53,632 bases of DNA. Source: Methanomicrobia archaeon (lineage in GTDB: Archaea; Halobacteriota; Syntropharchaeia; Alkanophagales; Methanospirareceae). Below the pieces are notes generated by a model. The model saw only the letters and a program-made list of their open reading frames with translations, was not told the DNA's origin and ran no database searches. Positions 36,712-45,800 of the stretch are shown piece after piece. A program made the position numbers and the translations under genes. Location: assembly GCA_016930255.1 (NCBI GenBank), contig JAFGHB010000006.1, forward strand, positions 1-53,632, read 5' to 3'. Position 1 is the first letter of the stretch, and every line of letters starts with the position of its first letter.

Positions 36712-36766
36712 ACAAAGTACCAACAAAAGGACGGATGTCGAGCAACTAGGAGAAGATCTATAACAC

Positions 36767-37885
36767 ATGGGGGATATACGGAACTTTCCGGTATGCTGCT
36801 ATTGCGGTGCGTGTGCCGCGTTTATACCGGATTTTGAGAAGTATCAGGATGATGAAGTAGTGTTTGATAAGGGCTGTGGCGGAACGGCCGCAAAGGGCTT
36901 CTGTTTCAGTTTCTGTCCACGCGGATTCGCAGTGTGTCGGTTATGTGAGGAGGAGTGCCCGCGGTTGGAATACGGCGTCTGTGATTTCAGTCCCTGCGCC
37001 TCTTCGCCTGAAAAGCGGATTCTGGGTTACTATAAAGAGATACTGAGCGCACGAGCAACGGATAAGGGCATTAGAAGCGGTGGACAGGATGGTGGATTCA
37101 CGACGGCGTTACTGTACCACGCGTTAGAGGCGGGCTTCATCGATGCCGCAGTCATTGCGACGCGGACAGAAGAGTGGAAAGCCGAGCCTTTTGTCGCTAC
37201 CACAGCCGAGGAAGTGTTGCTCGGTCGTGGCTCAAAATACACCGCGTGCCCTATGGTCAAAGGCGTATGGGATGCAATTGACAGTGGTTACGAAACTATC
37301 GCCATGGTCGGCACGGGCTGTAATGTAGAGGCCGTGAGACGTTTGCAAGCGTTGCGAGACCCCGCTTTAGAGTTAGATCGGGTAAAACTACTGGTTGGCG
37401 TCTTTAGCTTCGAGGCGTTCTGGCATCGTAAGCTGGTCTCTTTTCTAGCAGAACGCAAAGGGATTGACATCAGGGATGTGGAGCGCTTTTACGTTTCGAA
37501 TGGCAACATGTGCGTGATGACCAAGGACGGAGAGGTCCCTATCCCGCTTAAAGAGATAGAGCCCTGCAGGCGGGATACCTGCCTGATCTGCGAAGATGCT
37601 ACCTCACAACTCGCGGATATATCTGTGGGCCACGTTGGCTCGCCTGACGGATGGACGACGATAATTATTCGAACAGAGGTAGGGGAGAAGCTCGTCAAGG
37701 CGGCTGAAGCGGCAGAGGTAATAGAAACGCAGAAGCTCGATGCGGACGCACTGGAAGAGCTCGAACGATTTGCGTTCAATAAGAAGCGGTGGAATTACGG
37801 CGCGATATTAGACCAAATGAAGATCTGTTCCGGGTGTTTCACGGTTCCTTATCCTTTTGCCATGCAATTAAGAGGAGGTATTTGA
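36767..37885 (+). CDS. FrhB-like F420 oxidoreductase subunit
   Basis: A 372-residue flavin/iron-sulfur protein of the coenzyme F420 hydrogenase/dehydrogenase beta family, which passes electrons between F420H2 and a partner. The hallmark is SGGQDGGFTTALLYHALE near residue 107. GTGCNVEAVRRLQ near 183 and CLICEDATSQLADISVG near 275 also match the family. Cysteines are numerous: CCYCGAC at 10-16, FCFSFCPRGF, CRLCEEEC and CDFSPC in the first 85 residues, and CSGCF at the end, enough for two or three clusters. AGGAGAAG precedes the ATG. The next gene begins one base after the stop, so a complex with it is expected. Confidence 0.85.
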   Translation: MGDIRNFPVCCYCGACAAFIPDFEKYQDDEVVFDKGCGGTAAKGFCFSFCPRGFAVCRLCEEECPRLEYGVCDFSPCASSPEKRILGYYKEILSARATDKGIRSGGQDGGFTTALLYHALEAGFIDAAVIATRTEEWKAEPFVATTAEEVLLGRGSKYTACPMVKGVWDAIDSGYETIAMVGTGCNVEAVRRLQALRDPALELDRVKLLVGVFSFEAFWHRKLVSFLAERKGIDIRDVERFYVSNGNMCVMTKDGEVPIPLKEIEPCRRDTCLICEDATSQLADISVGHVGSPDGWTTIIIRTEVGEKLVKAAEAAEVIETQKLDADALEELERFAFNKKRWNYGAILDQMKICSGCFTVPYPFAMQLRGGI

Positions 37886-37886
37886 A

Positions 37887-39485
37887 ATGCCAGATATCTA
37901 TGCAAATGCGAGATCTACCACAGGAACATCTGTGAGAAGACGAGATGTGAACACACAGAGCGGCATGTGTCCGATCTGTGTGAAGGAGTGTACAGTGCTC
38001 TGCGAGATAGGGAAGTCAGCGTTTAGAGGTCGAGAAGTATTGTATCCTGAGCCCGAGCAGTTTGGCTGGAGTACAGCAGCGTCGAACAAGGATTATCGAC
38101 TCGATTGGTCAGATTTTAATATTCTCTCGCGCCTACGAGGTGCGGAAGGGATAGAACCGGACCCGGATGTTGCCTTGTTCCATAATGTGGATATAGAATC
38201 GAAGATAGGTGGAATCCCGTTAAAAATGCCCCTGGCAAGCGGTGCCTTCGGCTCTACGGATGTGGGCATGAACAACTGGGATGCGCTTGCCATCGGTGCT
38301 GCGCTCTCGGGGATAATAATCATCATCGGAGAGAACGTCTGCGGCGTTGACAAGGATTCAATGTTTACAAACGGAAAAGTGACGAAATCGCCTGAGCTGG
38401 AACGGCGAGTTCGAGTCTTCCAGGAATACTGGGATGGCAAATACGGTGACATAGCGGTGCAGACGAATGTTGAAGACCAGCGATTCGGCGTCGATGAATA
38501 TGCGATCTCGAAGCTTGATGTAAACATCATAGAGCGGAAGTGGGGCCAGGGCGCGAAGGCGATCGGCGGTGAAATACGCGTATCTTCGCTGGATCGTGCA
38601 GTAGAATTGAAGAAGCGAGGGTATTATGTGCTACCGGATCCTGAGAATGAAACGGTAAAAGAAGCGTTTAAAGATGGGCTCTTCAAGACCTTCGAGCGCC
38701 ACAGCCGCGTGGGATTCCCGGAAGAAAATGGATTTATAGAGGATGTCGAATGGCTCCGGGATATCGGCACAAAGTATGTATCGATAAAGACAGGTGCGTA
38801 TCGGCCCGTGGACGTAGCGTGGACAATGAAAGTAGCGTCCGAGGCGAAGGTGGATTACATAACGTTTGACGGTGCCGGCGGCGGGACGGGTATGAGCCCC
38901 GTGCCGATGATGAACGAAATGAGCACGCCCACGGTCTATTTAGAAGCCCAGATATTGCAGTGCGCTCAGATCCTGGAGCGTGCAGGGAAATACGTTCCTG
39001 ATATGAGTATGGCCGGAGGGATCATTAACGAAACGCAGATGTTCAAGGCGATAGCACTGAGCAACTTTGATGGCTCGAAGCCCTACGTGAAATCAATCAC
39101 CATGGCACGATCGCCGTTAACAGCAGCGATGAAAGCCTGTTATTTCTCCGATCTCGCAGCCAGGGGTAGATTACCGCGCGATTTTGCCAATAAATATGGA
39201 AACAGTCCAGATAAATTCTTTATCGCCGCTGATGAGCTCAAAACGAAATTCGGTGAGAATTTGGGAACGAAGATACCGTGGTCTGCTGTTGGTGTCTATA
39301 CCTATCTCAGCGAACGGCTCGGTTTAGGATTGAAGCAGTTACTTGCAGGAACTCGAAAATTCAAGCTGGATTTGATAGACCGGACAGATCTTGCATCGCT
39401 CAGTGAGCTGGCGTCCGAAGTTACCGGTATACCCATGATGCATGAAGTAGAGCGGGAGTTGTTGGAAGGTATTTTGCTTGGTTGA
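37887..39485 (+). CDS. FMN-binding glutamate synthase-like protein (GltB domain)
   Basis: A 532-residue protein with the FMN (beta/alpha)8 barrel of glutamate synthase. An N-terminal cysteine set, C28-x2-C31-x3-C35-x3-C39 (CPICVKECTVLC), probably holds a cluster. The barrel shows PLKMPLASGAFGSTDVGM near 110, GENVCGVDKD near 150 and the FMN-phosphate region FDGAGGGTGMSPVPM near 330. The usual glutaminase domain and the C-terminal GXGXG helix are absent. GGAGG precedes the ATG, and translation is coupled to the FrhB-like gene. I infer F420H2-driven glutamate formation from 2-oxoglutarate and ammonia from a separate source; another aminated product is possible. Confidence 0.82.
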   Translation: MPDIYANARSTTGTSVRRRDVNTQSGMCPICVKECTVLCEIGKSAFRGREVLYPEPEQFGWSTAASNKDYRLDWSDFNILSRLRGAEGIEPDPDVALFHNVDIESKIGGIPLKMPLASGAFGSTDVGMNNWDALAIGAALSGIIIIIGENVCGVDKDSMFTNGKVTKSPELERRVRVFQEYWDGKYGDIAVQTNVEDQRFGVDEYAISKLDVNIIERKWGQGAKAIGGEIRVSSLDRAVELKKRGYYVLPDPENETVKEAFKDGLFKTFERHSRVGFPEENGFIEDVEWLRDIGTKYVSIKTGAYRPVDVAWTMKVASEAKVDYITFDGAGGGTGMSPVPMMNEMSTPTVYLEAQILQCAQILERAGKYVPDMSMAGGIINETQMFKAIALSNFDGSKPYVKSITMARSPLTAAMKACYFSDLAARGRLPRDFANKYGNSPDKFFIAADELKTKFGENLGTKIPWSAVGVYTYLSERLGLGLKQLLAGTRKFKLDLIDRTDLASLSELASEVTGIPMMHEVERELLEGILLG

Positions 39486-39529
39486 GGTATTAGAAAGGGG
39501 AAAGAGAAATGGAGGTGAAAAACAAAAAA

Positions 39530-40150
39530 ATGTTCTATCCAGAAAAATTCGTAGAGGAGCAGGTTAAGACCATACGCGAGCAGATTCGGTATGGAAAAGT
39601 AGTCGTAGCTGTTTCAGGTGGCGTGGAATCAAGTGTGTGTGCGGTTCTTTCGCATCGTGCGATTGGAGATCAATTGGTAGCAGTTCTTATCGATGATGGC
39701 CTGATGCGAAAAGGCGAGAGGGAGAACATCATGAACTTCTTCACGGACTGTGGTGTGAATATACGGCAGGTCGATGCCACTCGTGAATTTTTTGATGCGT
39801 GTAAGGGGGTTAACGAACCAGAAGAGCAGAGGAGAGTGTATCGAAATGCATTCTACGCGGTCCTTGGAAGGATCGTACAAGAAGAGAAAGCGCATTATTT
39901 AATTAAAGGAACAACAGCAGCAGATGTTGTTAAGACCGAAGATGGAATCGAGGTTCAGGACAACATTTTCGAGGAGGTTGGTCTTATCGATTCACGAAAT
40001 AATGGCCTGACGGTTGTTGAGCCTCTGAGGGAGCTGTACAAACACGAGGTAAGTAGAGTTGCTAAGAGTTTAGGAGTGCCATCGGAACTCACCGATCGAG
40101 CGACCTTTCCTGTGGTCCTCGACCTGCTACGAGAAAACTTAGTGAAGTAA
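39530..40150 (+). CDS. Stand-alone PP-loop ATPase related to GMP synthase ATPase domain
   Basis: A protein of about 206 residues that matches the ATP-pyrophosphatase domain of GuaA but not the dimerisation domain. It has VVVAVSGGVESSVCAVLSHR near 24-43, LIDDGLMRKGE near 63 and LIKGTTAADVVKTED near 125, then VVEPLRELYKHEVSRVAKSLG, and stops soon after. The PP-loop has Glu where SGG-x-DSS is normal. A complete guaA exists at 51325, so this is a paralogue with another job, perhaps amidation of a metabolite made with the GltB-like partner. ATG 39530 follows GGAGGTGA by 11 bases; ATG 39509 is the alternative. Confidence 0.75.
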   Translation: MFYPEKFVEEQVKTIREQIRYGKVVVAVSGGVESSVCAVLSHRAIGDQLVAVLIDDGLMRKGERENIMNFFTDCGVNIRQVDATREFFDACKGVNEPEEQRRVYRNAFYAVLGRIVQEEKAHYLIKGTTAADVVKTEDGIEVQDNIFEEVGLIDSRNNGLTVVEPLRELYKHEVSRVAKSLGVPSELTDRATFPVVLDLLRENLVK

Positions 40151-40274
40151 CGCTTCTGCGTGTTGGATGAACGAGAAAGCAGCGCAATGAGGATATACTA
40201 GGATAGGGAACGCGCCAGTATTTCCTTGACTTATTAGCACAGAAGACCTATAAATGAATGGTGGATAAACAGGG

Positions 40275-40880
40275 ATGATCGCAATAATAGACTACGGAAT
40301 CGGCAACTTATTCAGCATATACAACGGGCTGAAGCGCGTGGATGATCATTCGAAGCTGGTTCCGACTGATGCGATTGCAGAGCTGAAAGAGGCAGACGGG
40401 ATAGTTGTGCCGGGTGTCGGTGCATTTGATGACTGTGTCCGCAACTTTCGCCCATTTTCCGCGACACTCATCGAGCGTGTGGAGTCAGGCGTCCCGATCC
40501 TCGGGATATGCGTGGGGATGCAGCTCCTGTTTAATGAGAGCGAGGAGGGCTCTGAAACAGGGTTGGGCTTGATACCGGGCAACGTTGTCCGGTTACCTGA
40601 GGATGTAAGAGTGCCGCACATGGGCTGGAACAACCTGCAGCTCAAACGGCATTCGGAACTACTAGCAGGTATAACCGGGGACGATTATTTCTATTTCGTG
40701 CATTCGTATTACTGCGTGCCTCAAGATGCTGAACGTATTGTAGCATCGGTAGAATACGGCGGACAGTTAGCGGCTGTTGTTCAAAGAGAAAATCTCTACG
40801 GCGTTCAGTTCCATCCAGAGAAATCATCAAAGCGAGGATTGCACATTTTAAGTAATTTCGTAAGAATTTGTAAATGTTAA
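40275..40880 (+). CDS. hisH: Imidazole glycerol phosphate synthase glutaminase subunit
   Basis: A class I glutamine amidotransferase that feeds ammonia to HisF in histidine synthesis. The 201-residue product has MIAIIDYGIGNLFSIYNGL at the start, the oxyanion region VVPGVGAFDDC, the nucleophile C79 in LGICVGMQLLF, PHMGWNNL near 117, and the His/Glu pair in GVQFHPEKSS near 180. All three catalytic residues are present. hisF follows 660 bases later, interrupted by an AT-rich gene. The gene begins 124 bases after the PP-loop gene, so it may or may not share its transcript. Confidence 0.95.
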   Translation: MIAIIDYGIGNLFSIYNGLKRVDDHSKLVPTDAIAELKEADGIVVPGVGAFDDCVRNFRPFSATLIERVESGVPILGICVGMQLLFNESEEGSETGLGLIPGNVVRLPEDVRVPHMGWNNLQLKRHSELLAGITGDDYFYFVHSYYCVPQDAERIVASVEYGGQLAAVVQRENLYGVQFHPEKSSKRGLHILSNFVRICKC

Positions 40881-40904
40881 GCAACATCAAGGAGAAATAA
40901 ATAA

Positions 40905-41444
40905 ATGAACGCGTTTGAAAACATAATAGCACAATATTTGGAGGAAGAAGAATACTGGGTTAGGCAGTCTGTTAAAGTGGATATTTCAAAAGCGGACAAA
41001 AAGGAGATTGGCACACCATCTATGCCCAGACCAGAGATTGATCTTGTAGCATTAAAGGTCAAGGAAAACGAATTATTTTTGATTGAGGCTAAGTCTTTCC
41101 TTGATTCTCCGGGTGTTAAATTTTCTGGTGTTTCCGGTGAGGATGATAAAGACGCAAAGCATTACAAATTATTCACTAATAACAAGTATAGAAATATTGT
41201 GACTAAGAGACTACGTGAAGAATATTTAAAGAAAGGCCTCATAAATGAAGAGACAAAAATAAATTATGCACTGGCCGCAGGTAATATTCACTTAAATGAT
41301 GAAGCAAAGATAATAAACTATTTCTCGGAAAAAGGATGGAAATTGGTTTCTCCAAACGAGATTAAAAATAAGATAAAAGAGTTATCGAGGAAAGGATGGG
41401 AAGATAATATGGTTACAATAACTGCAAAGTTAATAACGAAGTGA
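40905..41444 (+). CDS. AT-rich PD-(D/E)XK nuclease-like protein between hisH and hisF
   Basis: A 179-residue gene with far more A and T and more lysine and asparagine than its neighbours, which suggests recent arrival. It has a restriction-endonuclease-like core: MPRPEIDLVALKVKENELFL then IEAKSF, giving D-x(n)-E-x-K (D near 46, E-A-K near 62), preceded by a helix (FENIIAQYLEEEEYWVRQSV). The rest shows no known motif. It starts 24 bases after hisH with GGAGAAATAA upstream. A nine-base inverted repeat follows the stop. Stand-alone restriction-like or repair roles are open; no methyltransferase lies nearby. Confidence 0.6.
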   Translation: MNAFENIIAQYLEEEEYWVRQSVKVDISKADKKEIGTPSMPRPEIDLVALKVKENELFLIEAKSFLDSPGVKFSGVSGEDDKDAKHYKLFTNNKYRNIVTKRLREEYLKKGLINEETKINYALAAGNIHLNDEAKIINYFSEKGWKLVSPNEIKNKIKELSRKGWEDNMVTITAKLITK

Positions 41445-41463
41445 ATAATAATGTCACCTAACA

Positions 41464-41507
41464 GCGTGTTTGAGGGTCGCTTAGCGATTGGCACTTCGCA
41501 AACACGC
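41464..41507. repeat. Inverted repeat between the nuclease-like gene and hisF
   Basis: GCGTGTTTG at 41464-41472 and CAAACACGC at 41499-41507 are exact inverse copies, 26 bases apart. A smaller TCGC-TTA-GCGA palindrome lies between them. It lacks a T run, so an insertion scar or protein site is as likely as a terminator. Confidence 0.5.
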
Positions 41508-41542
41508 AGATTGTTAAATTAGGTTGGGAGATATGAACACAA

Positions 41543-42382
41543 ATGTTAACAAAACGAATCATCCCCTGTTTGGACTGCGACTTGAACGTTGCTGAGGGGC
41601 GGGTAGTCAAGGGAATAGAATTCAAACAGATAACGTACGCTGGCATTCCCTGGGAGCTTGCGGCTGTATACGACGAACAAGGTGCGGATGAACTCGTCTT
41701 TCTGGATATCACGGCATCGCACGAACGCCGGGAGACGATGGCACACGTGATCGAGAAGACAGCCAGTAATGTTTTCATACCGCTTACCATCGGTGGTGGG
41801 ATCCGCAGTGTCGAGGATGCACGACGGATGTTCAATGCGGGTGCAGACAAAGTATCGATAAACACCGCGGCATTGCAGAATCACGAACTGGTGAACGAGA
41901 TCGCCCGCATGTTCGGGAGTCAGGCGTGCGTCGTGGCGATCGACGCCAAACGGCGATACGTTCTTACCGAAGAGGCAGCGAACAAAGCCGCAGATGAGGG
42001 AAGAGAACTCATCGACACAAAAGAAGGGAAATGCTGGTTCGAGTGCTCGTTTTTCGGCGGGCGAACCTTCACCGGAGTTGATGCGTTGCAATGGGCCCAA
42101 GAAGTAGCAGAGCGCGGAGCAGGTGAGATACTGCTCACGAGCATGGACCGGGACGGCACGAAAGACGGGTTCGACCTCGAGTTAACGCAAGCGGTCTGTG
42201 ACCGCGTGAATATTCCGATGATCGCTTCCGGCGGGTGCGGGTTCCCGATGCACATACAAGAGGTGTTTGAGGCAACAGACGCGTCGGCGGCGCTCGCTGC
42301 GTCGATATTCCACTATAAGGAATATACCGTGGAGGAGGTAAAGCGGTATTTGCGGGAGCAGGGGGTTCACGTGCGGTTGTAA
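41543..42382 (+). CDS. hisF: Imidazole glycerol phosphate synthase cyclase subunit
   Basis: The (beta/alpha)8 lyase that joins ammonia from HisH to PRFAR and releases IGP and AICAR. The 279-residue product has the catalytic D11 in [22 protein letters not shown] near 50, [14 protein letters not shown] near 80, the second aspartate in VVAIDAKRR near 132, [13 protein letters not shown] near 190 and MIASGGCGF near 222. The loop after residue 135 ([20 protein letters not shown]) is about twenty residues longer than in the common 253-residue form. AT-rich sequence with TTAAATTA upstream could be the promoter. Confidence 0.95.
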   Translation: MLTKRIIPCLDCDLNVAEGRVVKGIEFKQITYAGIPWELAAVYDEQGADELVFLDITASHERRETMAHVIEKTASNVFIPLTIGGGIRSVEDARRMFNAGADKVSINTAALQNHELVNEIARMFGSQACVVAIDAKRRYVLTEEAANKAADEGRELIDTKEGKCWFECSFFGGRTFTGVDALQWAQEVAERGAGEILLTSMDRDGTKDGFDLELTQAVCDRVNIPMIASGGCGFPMHIQEVFEATDASAALAASIFHYKEYTVEEVKRYLREQGVHVRL

Positions 42383-42463
42383 GACGAGCTAGTTAGAGAA
42401 CACTTGAAGGTGATTTTAAGACTAACAAATACTTTTAATATATCTTTAAACATTATATTAGAT

Positions 42464-42724
42464 ATGAAAATGAATAAAGAAGAATACAAAACTATTCGCG
42501 AAGAAATGCTTATGAGATTCAAATGGACTTTTCAACTTAAAATATGGGCTATTATTGTAACCGGTGTCCTACTTTCTTGGATAGCTACGCAAAGATCGGG
42601 GACGTCATCCTTAAAGGAGTTAAATCCTTATCTTTTTATCGCAGTAGGATTAGGAATAGTGGGTTACATATTTTATGTTTATCATGATCTCCTAGAAGGA
42701 ATTTACAACCAGGGGTTTATTTAG
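42464..42724 (+). CDS. Small AT-rich membrane protein
   Basis: An 86-residue protein with two predicted membrane helices, FQLKIWAIIVTGVLLSWIAT and PYLFIAVGLGIVGYIFYVY, after a charged amphipathic start (MNKEEYKTIREEMLMRF). ATG at 42464 is chosen because a TATA-like TTTAAACATTATATTA lies directly upstream; ATG at 42470 is equally possible and no ribosome site is seen. Like the gene at 40905 it is AT-rich compared with its neighbours. It is convergent with the giant gene. No family recognised. Confidence 0.5.
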   Translation: MKMNKEEYKTIREEMLMRFKWTFQLKIWAIIVTGVLLSWIATQRSGTSSLKELNPYLFIAVGLGIVGYIFYVYHDLLEGIYNQGFI

Positions 42725-42788
42725 CAATTTTTCATGAGAGCAACGCAGAAGATTTTAAATTTCATCTTTTAAGCCGCTGACGAGAGAA

Positions 42789-42799
42789 AAAAGGAGGCT
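42789..42799 (-). terminator. T-run terminator of the giant secreted protein gene
   Basis: On the minus strand CCTCCTTTTTTCTC lies about 35 bases after the stop codon of the 42829 gene. It is a plain U-tract signal with no good hairpin. Confidence 0.4.
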
Positions 42800-42828
42800 T
42801 ATTATATTATATCTCTTCTCCCATCGTT

Positions 42829-45800
42829 TCAATACAACGCTATCGCAGGGATCCTGTTGTTATATCGCTTCCCGTTAGCGTCAACGAACTCCGTGCAGGT
42901 TATCCACCCTTTCGGCGTTAATAGTTCAGATTTGTGGTGAATCCGCGGATAAGAGCCGGTGCGGATAGTGTAGTTGTAGGTTTCATTTGCCAGCAGTGTA
43001 AACGGTTCGTTGAACGTGATGTTGTGCCAATCGCCCCGGTAGCCGTTCCACGTTGCCGTGACATTCCAACCGGAATTGTTCCAGAGCTTTACGTATTCCG
43101 TATGTCCTCCTGTTCCCGAAGAGGGATAGGTGTACAACGTGCTCACGTTGATAGTTTGTAAAGGCGTTATTGATCCATTGTGCGTGCCGGGAATACTTGG
43201 ATACGTGCCTTCTCCGGTATTGAAGCCTGGCAGTTCTACCGGCTGTAACACGACAAGAAGAGGATCACCGACATAGAGCCTCACAGTGACTGTTTTGTTA
43301 GCCACATCACGGGAGAACGCTGGCTCACCAGGCGGTTTCACGGTAGGAAGCGCAGTAACGTCAGCAACCTCTGGTAAGAACCCCATGCCCGCTTTGAAGA
43401 CCTTGCAGGTTCCGATATCCATGGTACCGACGTTGATCGTTATATCGGTGTATGCATCATCCGCAGAATTCGCTGGCGTACTGTCCAGCACGTTTACCGT
43501 AATGGCTATTACGTTGCTTAAATCCGTCCCCGGTGGTAGTTCAGGCTCCAAATCGCCGGGACTGGCAGGCTCGATATCAACCGTTACGCCGACATCCGCA
43601 TACGTATACGGCAATACCAAAGGTTGGTAATCGCCGCTGTCCCAAATTCTTCCAGAGCAGGTGTACGGAACAAGGGTATCACCGAGTAGATCATCGTCCT
43701 GATCTTCACCAGTGTAATCGCTCCAGTAATTACCGCCAAGGTACGGACCACCCAGGATGTTTGTCCCTGCTCTTGGTGTGATGTTCCAACGGTTCGTGCT
43801 GAAGTCTCTCGCGTTCCTCGTATTGTCAAAGTAGTTGTTGTAGATGGTGTTGTCGCTGGCAGAAGAGAGATAAATACCATAATAGAAATTATTCGAGATC
43901 CTGTTGCTCATGATCATACTACTCTCGACATAATCGAGATAGATGCCATACCCCGTGGTATACCCTCTGTTCGAGTGCACCGTGTTACCTGCGATGCTAT
44001 TGTTATGGGATAATTTATTCCAGGAACCGCTTATCCAAATGCCATAGCCGTTCGAAGCCACGGTGTTGGCGGTAACCTGATTATTGCTGGACTCCCCCAG
44101 GTATATGCCGCCGTGTTCGTTGTTCAAGAATGTATTGTTAGTTAACCTTATATTCGTTGAGTTAATAACTACAATACCTAAGAAGTTATTTGTTATTATT
44201 ATATCCTTGGCAGTAATATTATTGCATGACAGAAGCGCGACATACCCGGCATTTTTATCTATTATGATGTCAGATTTTCCCATTAAATGATACATAGGTC
44301 TGCTATTAATGGTGTTTGAGGTATCTATATCTTGATAAAAGTCAGAATCAGGAGAACCCGCTATACCGAAATTGTAGGTATTTTCTTGGAGTTTATTATC
44401 ATGCAGCTTATTGTTGCTGGATGAATCTAGATAGGCCCCATAGCCCTTATTTGAGGAGATGGTGTTGTTCGTAAGGTTGTTACTCCAAGACTCTTCAAGG
44501 TTGATGCCCGTACCAGTATTGTTTGCCAACAGGTTTCCCGTAATATTCAGCCCGGAAGATGATCGTAAGAGAATACCGTGGTTCTTATTGTCCGTTATGC
44601 GGTTATCGTAAATCGTCGCATTTGAGAATGATGCTGCTTCAATACCGCAGGAGTATCCCGTCGCCGTATTGTTCTGTATCGTGTTGTTGGCTACGGTTGC
44701 ATTTGCTCCGGACTTCAGATAAATGCCGTGCCCGTAAGTGCCGCCAGCTCCGTTATCGCTGATAACATTATCAGAAATGGTTAAATTGAACGTCTGTTCT
44801 GAAACGAGGCCGTGCTGATTATTCGACGTGATCGTGTTATCAGTGATAATACTATTGTTGGATGACCGGAGCAAAACCCCGTCACCCGTGCCATCGTCAC
44901 CATAATCGCCGCCGCCAGTACCGCCAGTTATACCCGAAATGGTACTGTTACATACGGTGGTGTTTGGTGACAAATGCAGATACACCCCGATGCCCTTGCC
45001 GCCATTCCCATCAGTGCTGAGCCAATCGTCTAAACTGCCACCAACACCACCGGAAACGGTTGAAATCGTGTTGATTGAGAGCAAGTTATTGACCCCTTTA
45101 TACACGTGGATCCCAGTGCCAAGCCCGCCCGTTCTCGTTAAATTAAAAAGCGATTCGTTGCCCGGCGCACCGGTTATGTGGGCTATGATCGTCTCATTTA
45201 CACGGTTGTTATCTGATGCCACATAGATCCCCGTAGATCCATTTATCACCGTAAACCCGCTGATAACGCAGTCATCGGCTATGACCCGGATGACCTCGCC
45301 GCTTCCGTTGCCCTCGATGATCGTCGTGTGTTTGTTCTCGCCAATGAGCGCTAAGGGTTTATTCACGACCACGTGTTCTCTGTACGTCCCGTTATGTACA
45401 TAAATAGTATCGCCAAGCTGCGCGGCATTCACCGCCTCCTGGATAGACGAGTAGGAGCTGGTATTGTGCACGGGAGCATCGCCGGTAAAAGCAAGCGTCG
45501 AGAATAGACCCGTAACATCGAGTGTCCCACCGGAAGCTCCGCCATAGGTCTCCACAAGCGAGATCGTACTACCCAGTGAGGTTACGTAATCACGAACCCA
45601 TTGCGGTACCTTGCCATCAAAGGCAAAGACGATCTCAACGGTAGAACCATATGCAGCCTGGCATGCAGTGATTATGTTACTTATTTCCTGCTTAAGCTCG
45701 TTCTGTTTCTGCGTGGATGCATAAGCGCTCCAATCATTGATATCAAACGGCACAACAACCTTGTAGCTCGAATCAGGATTCTGTATGATTATAATGATGG

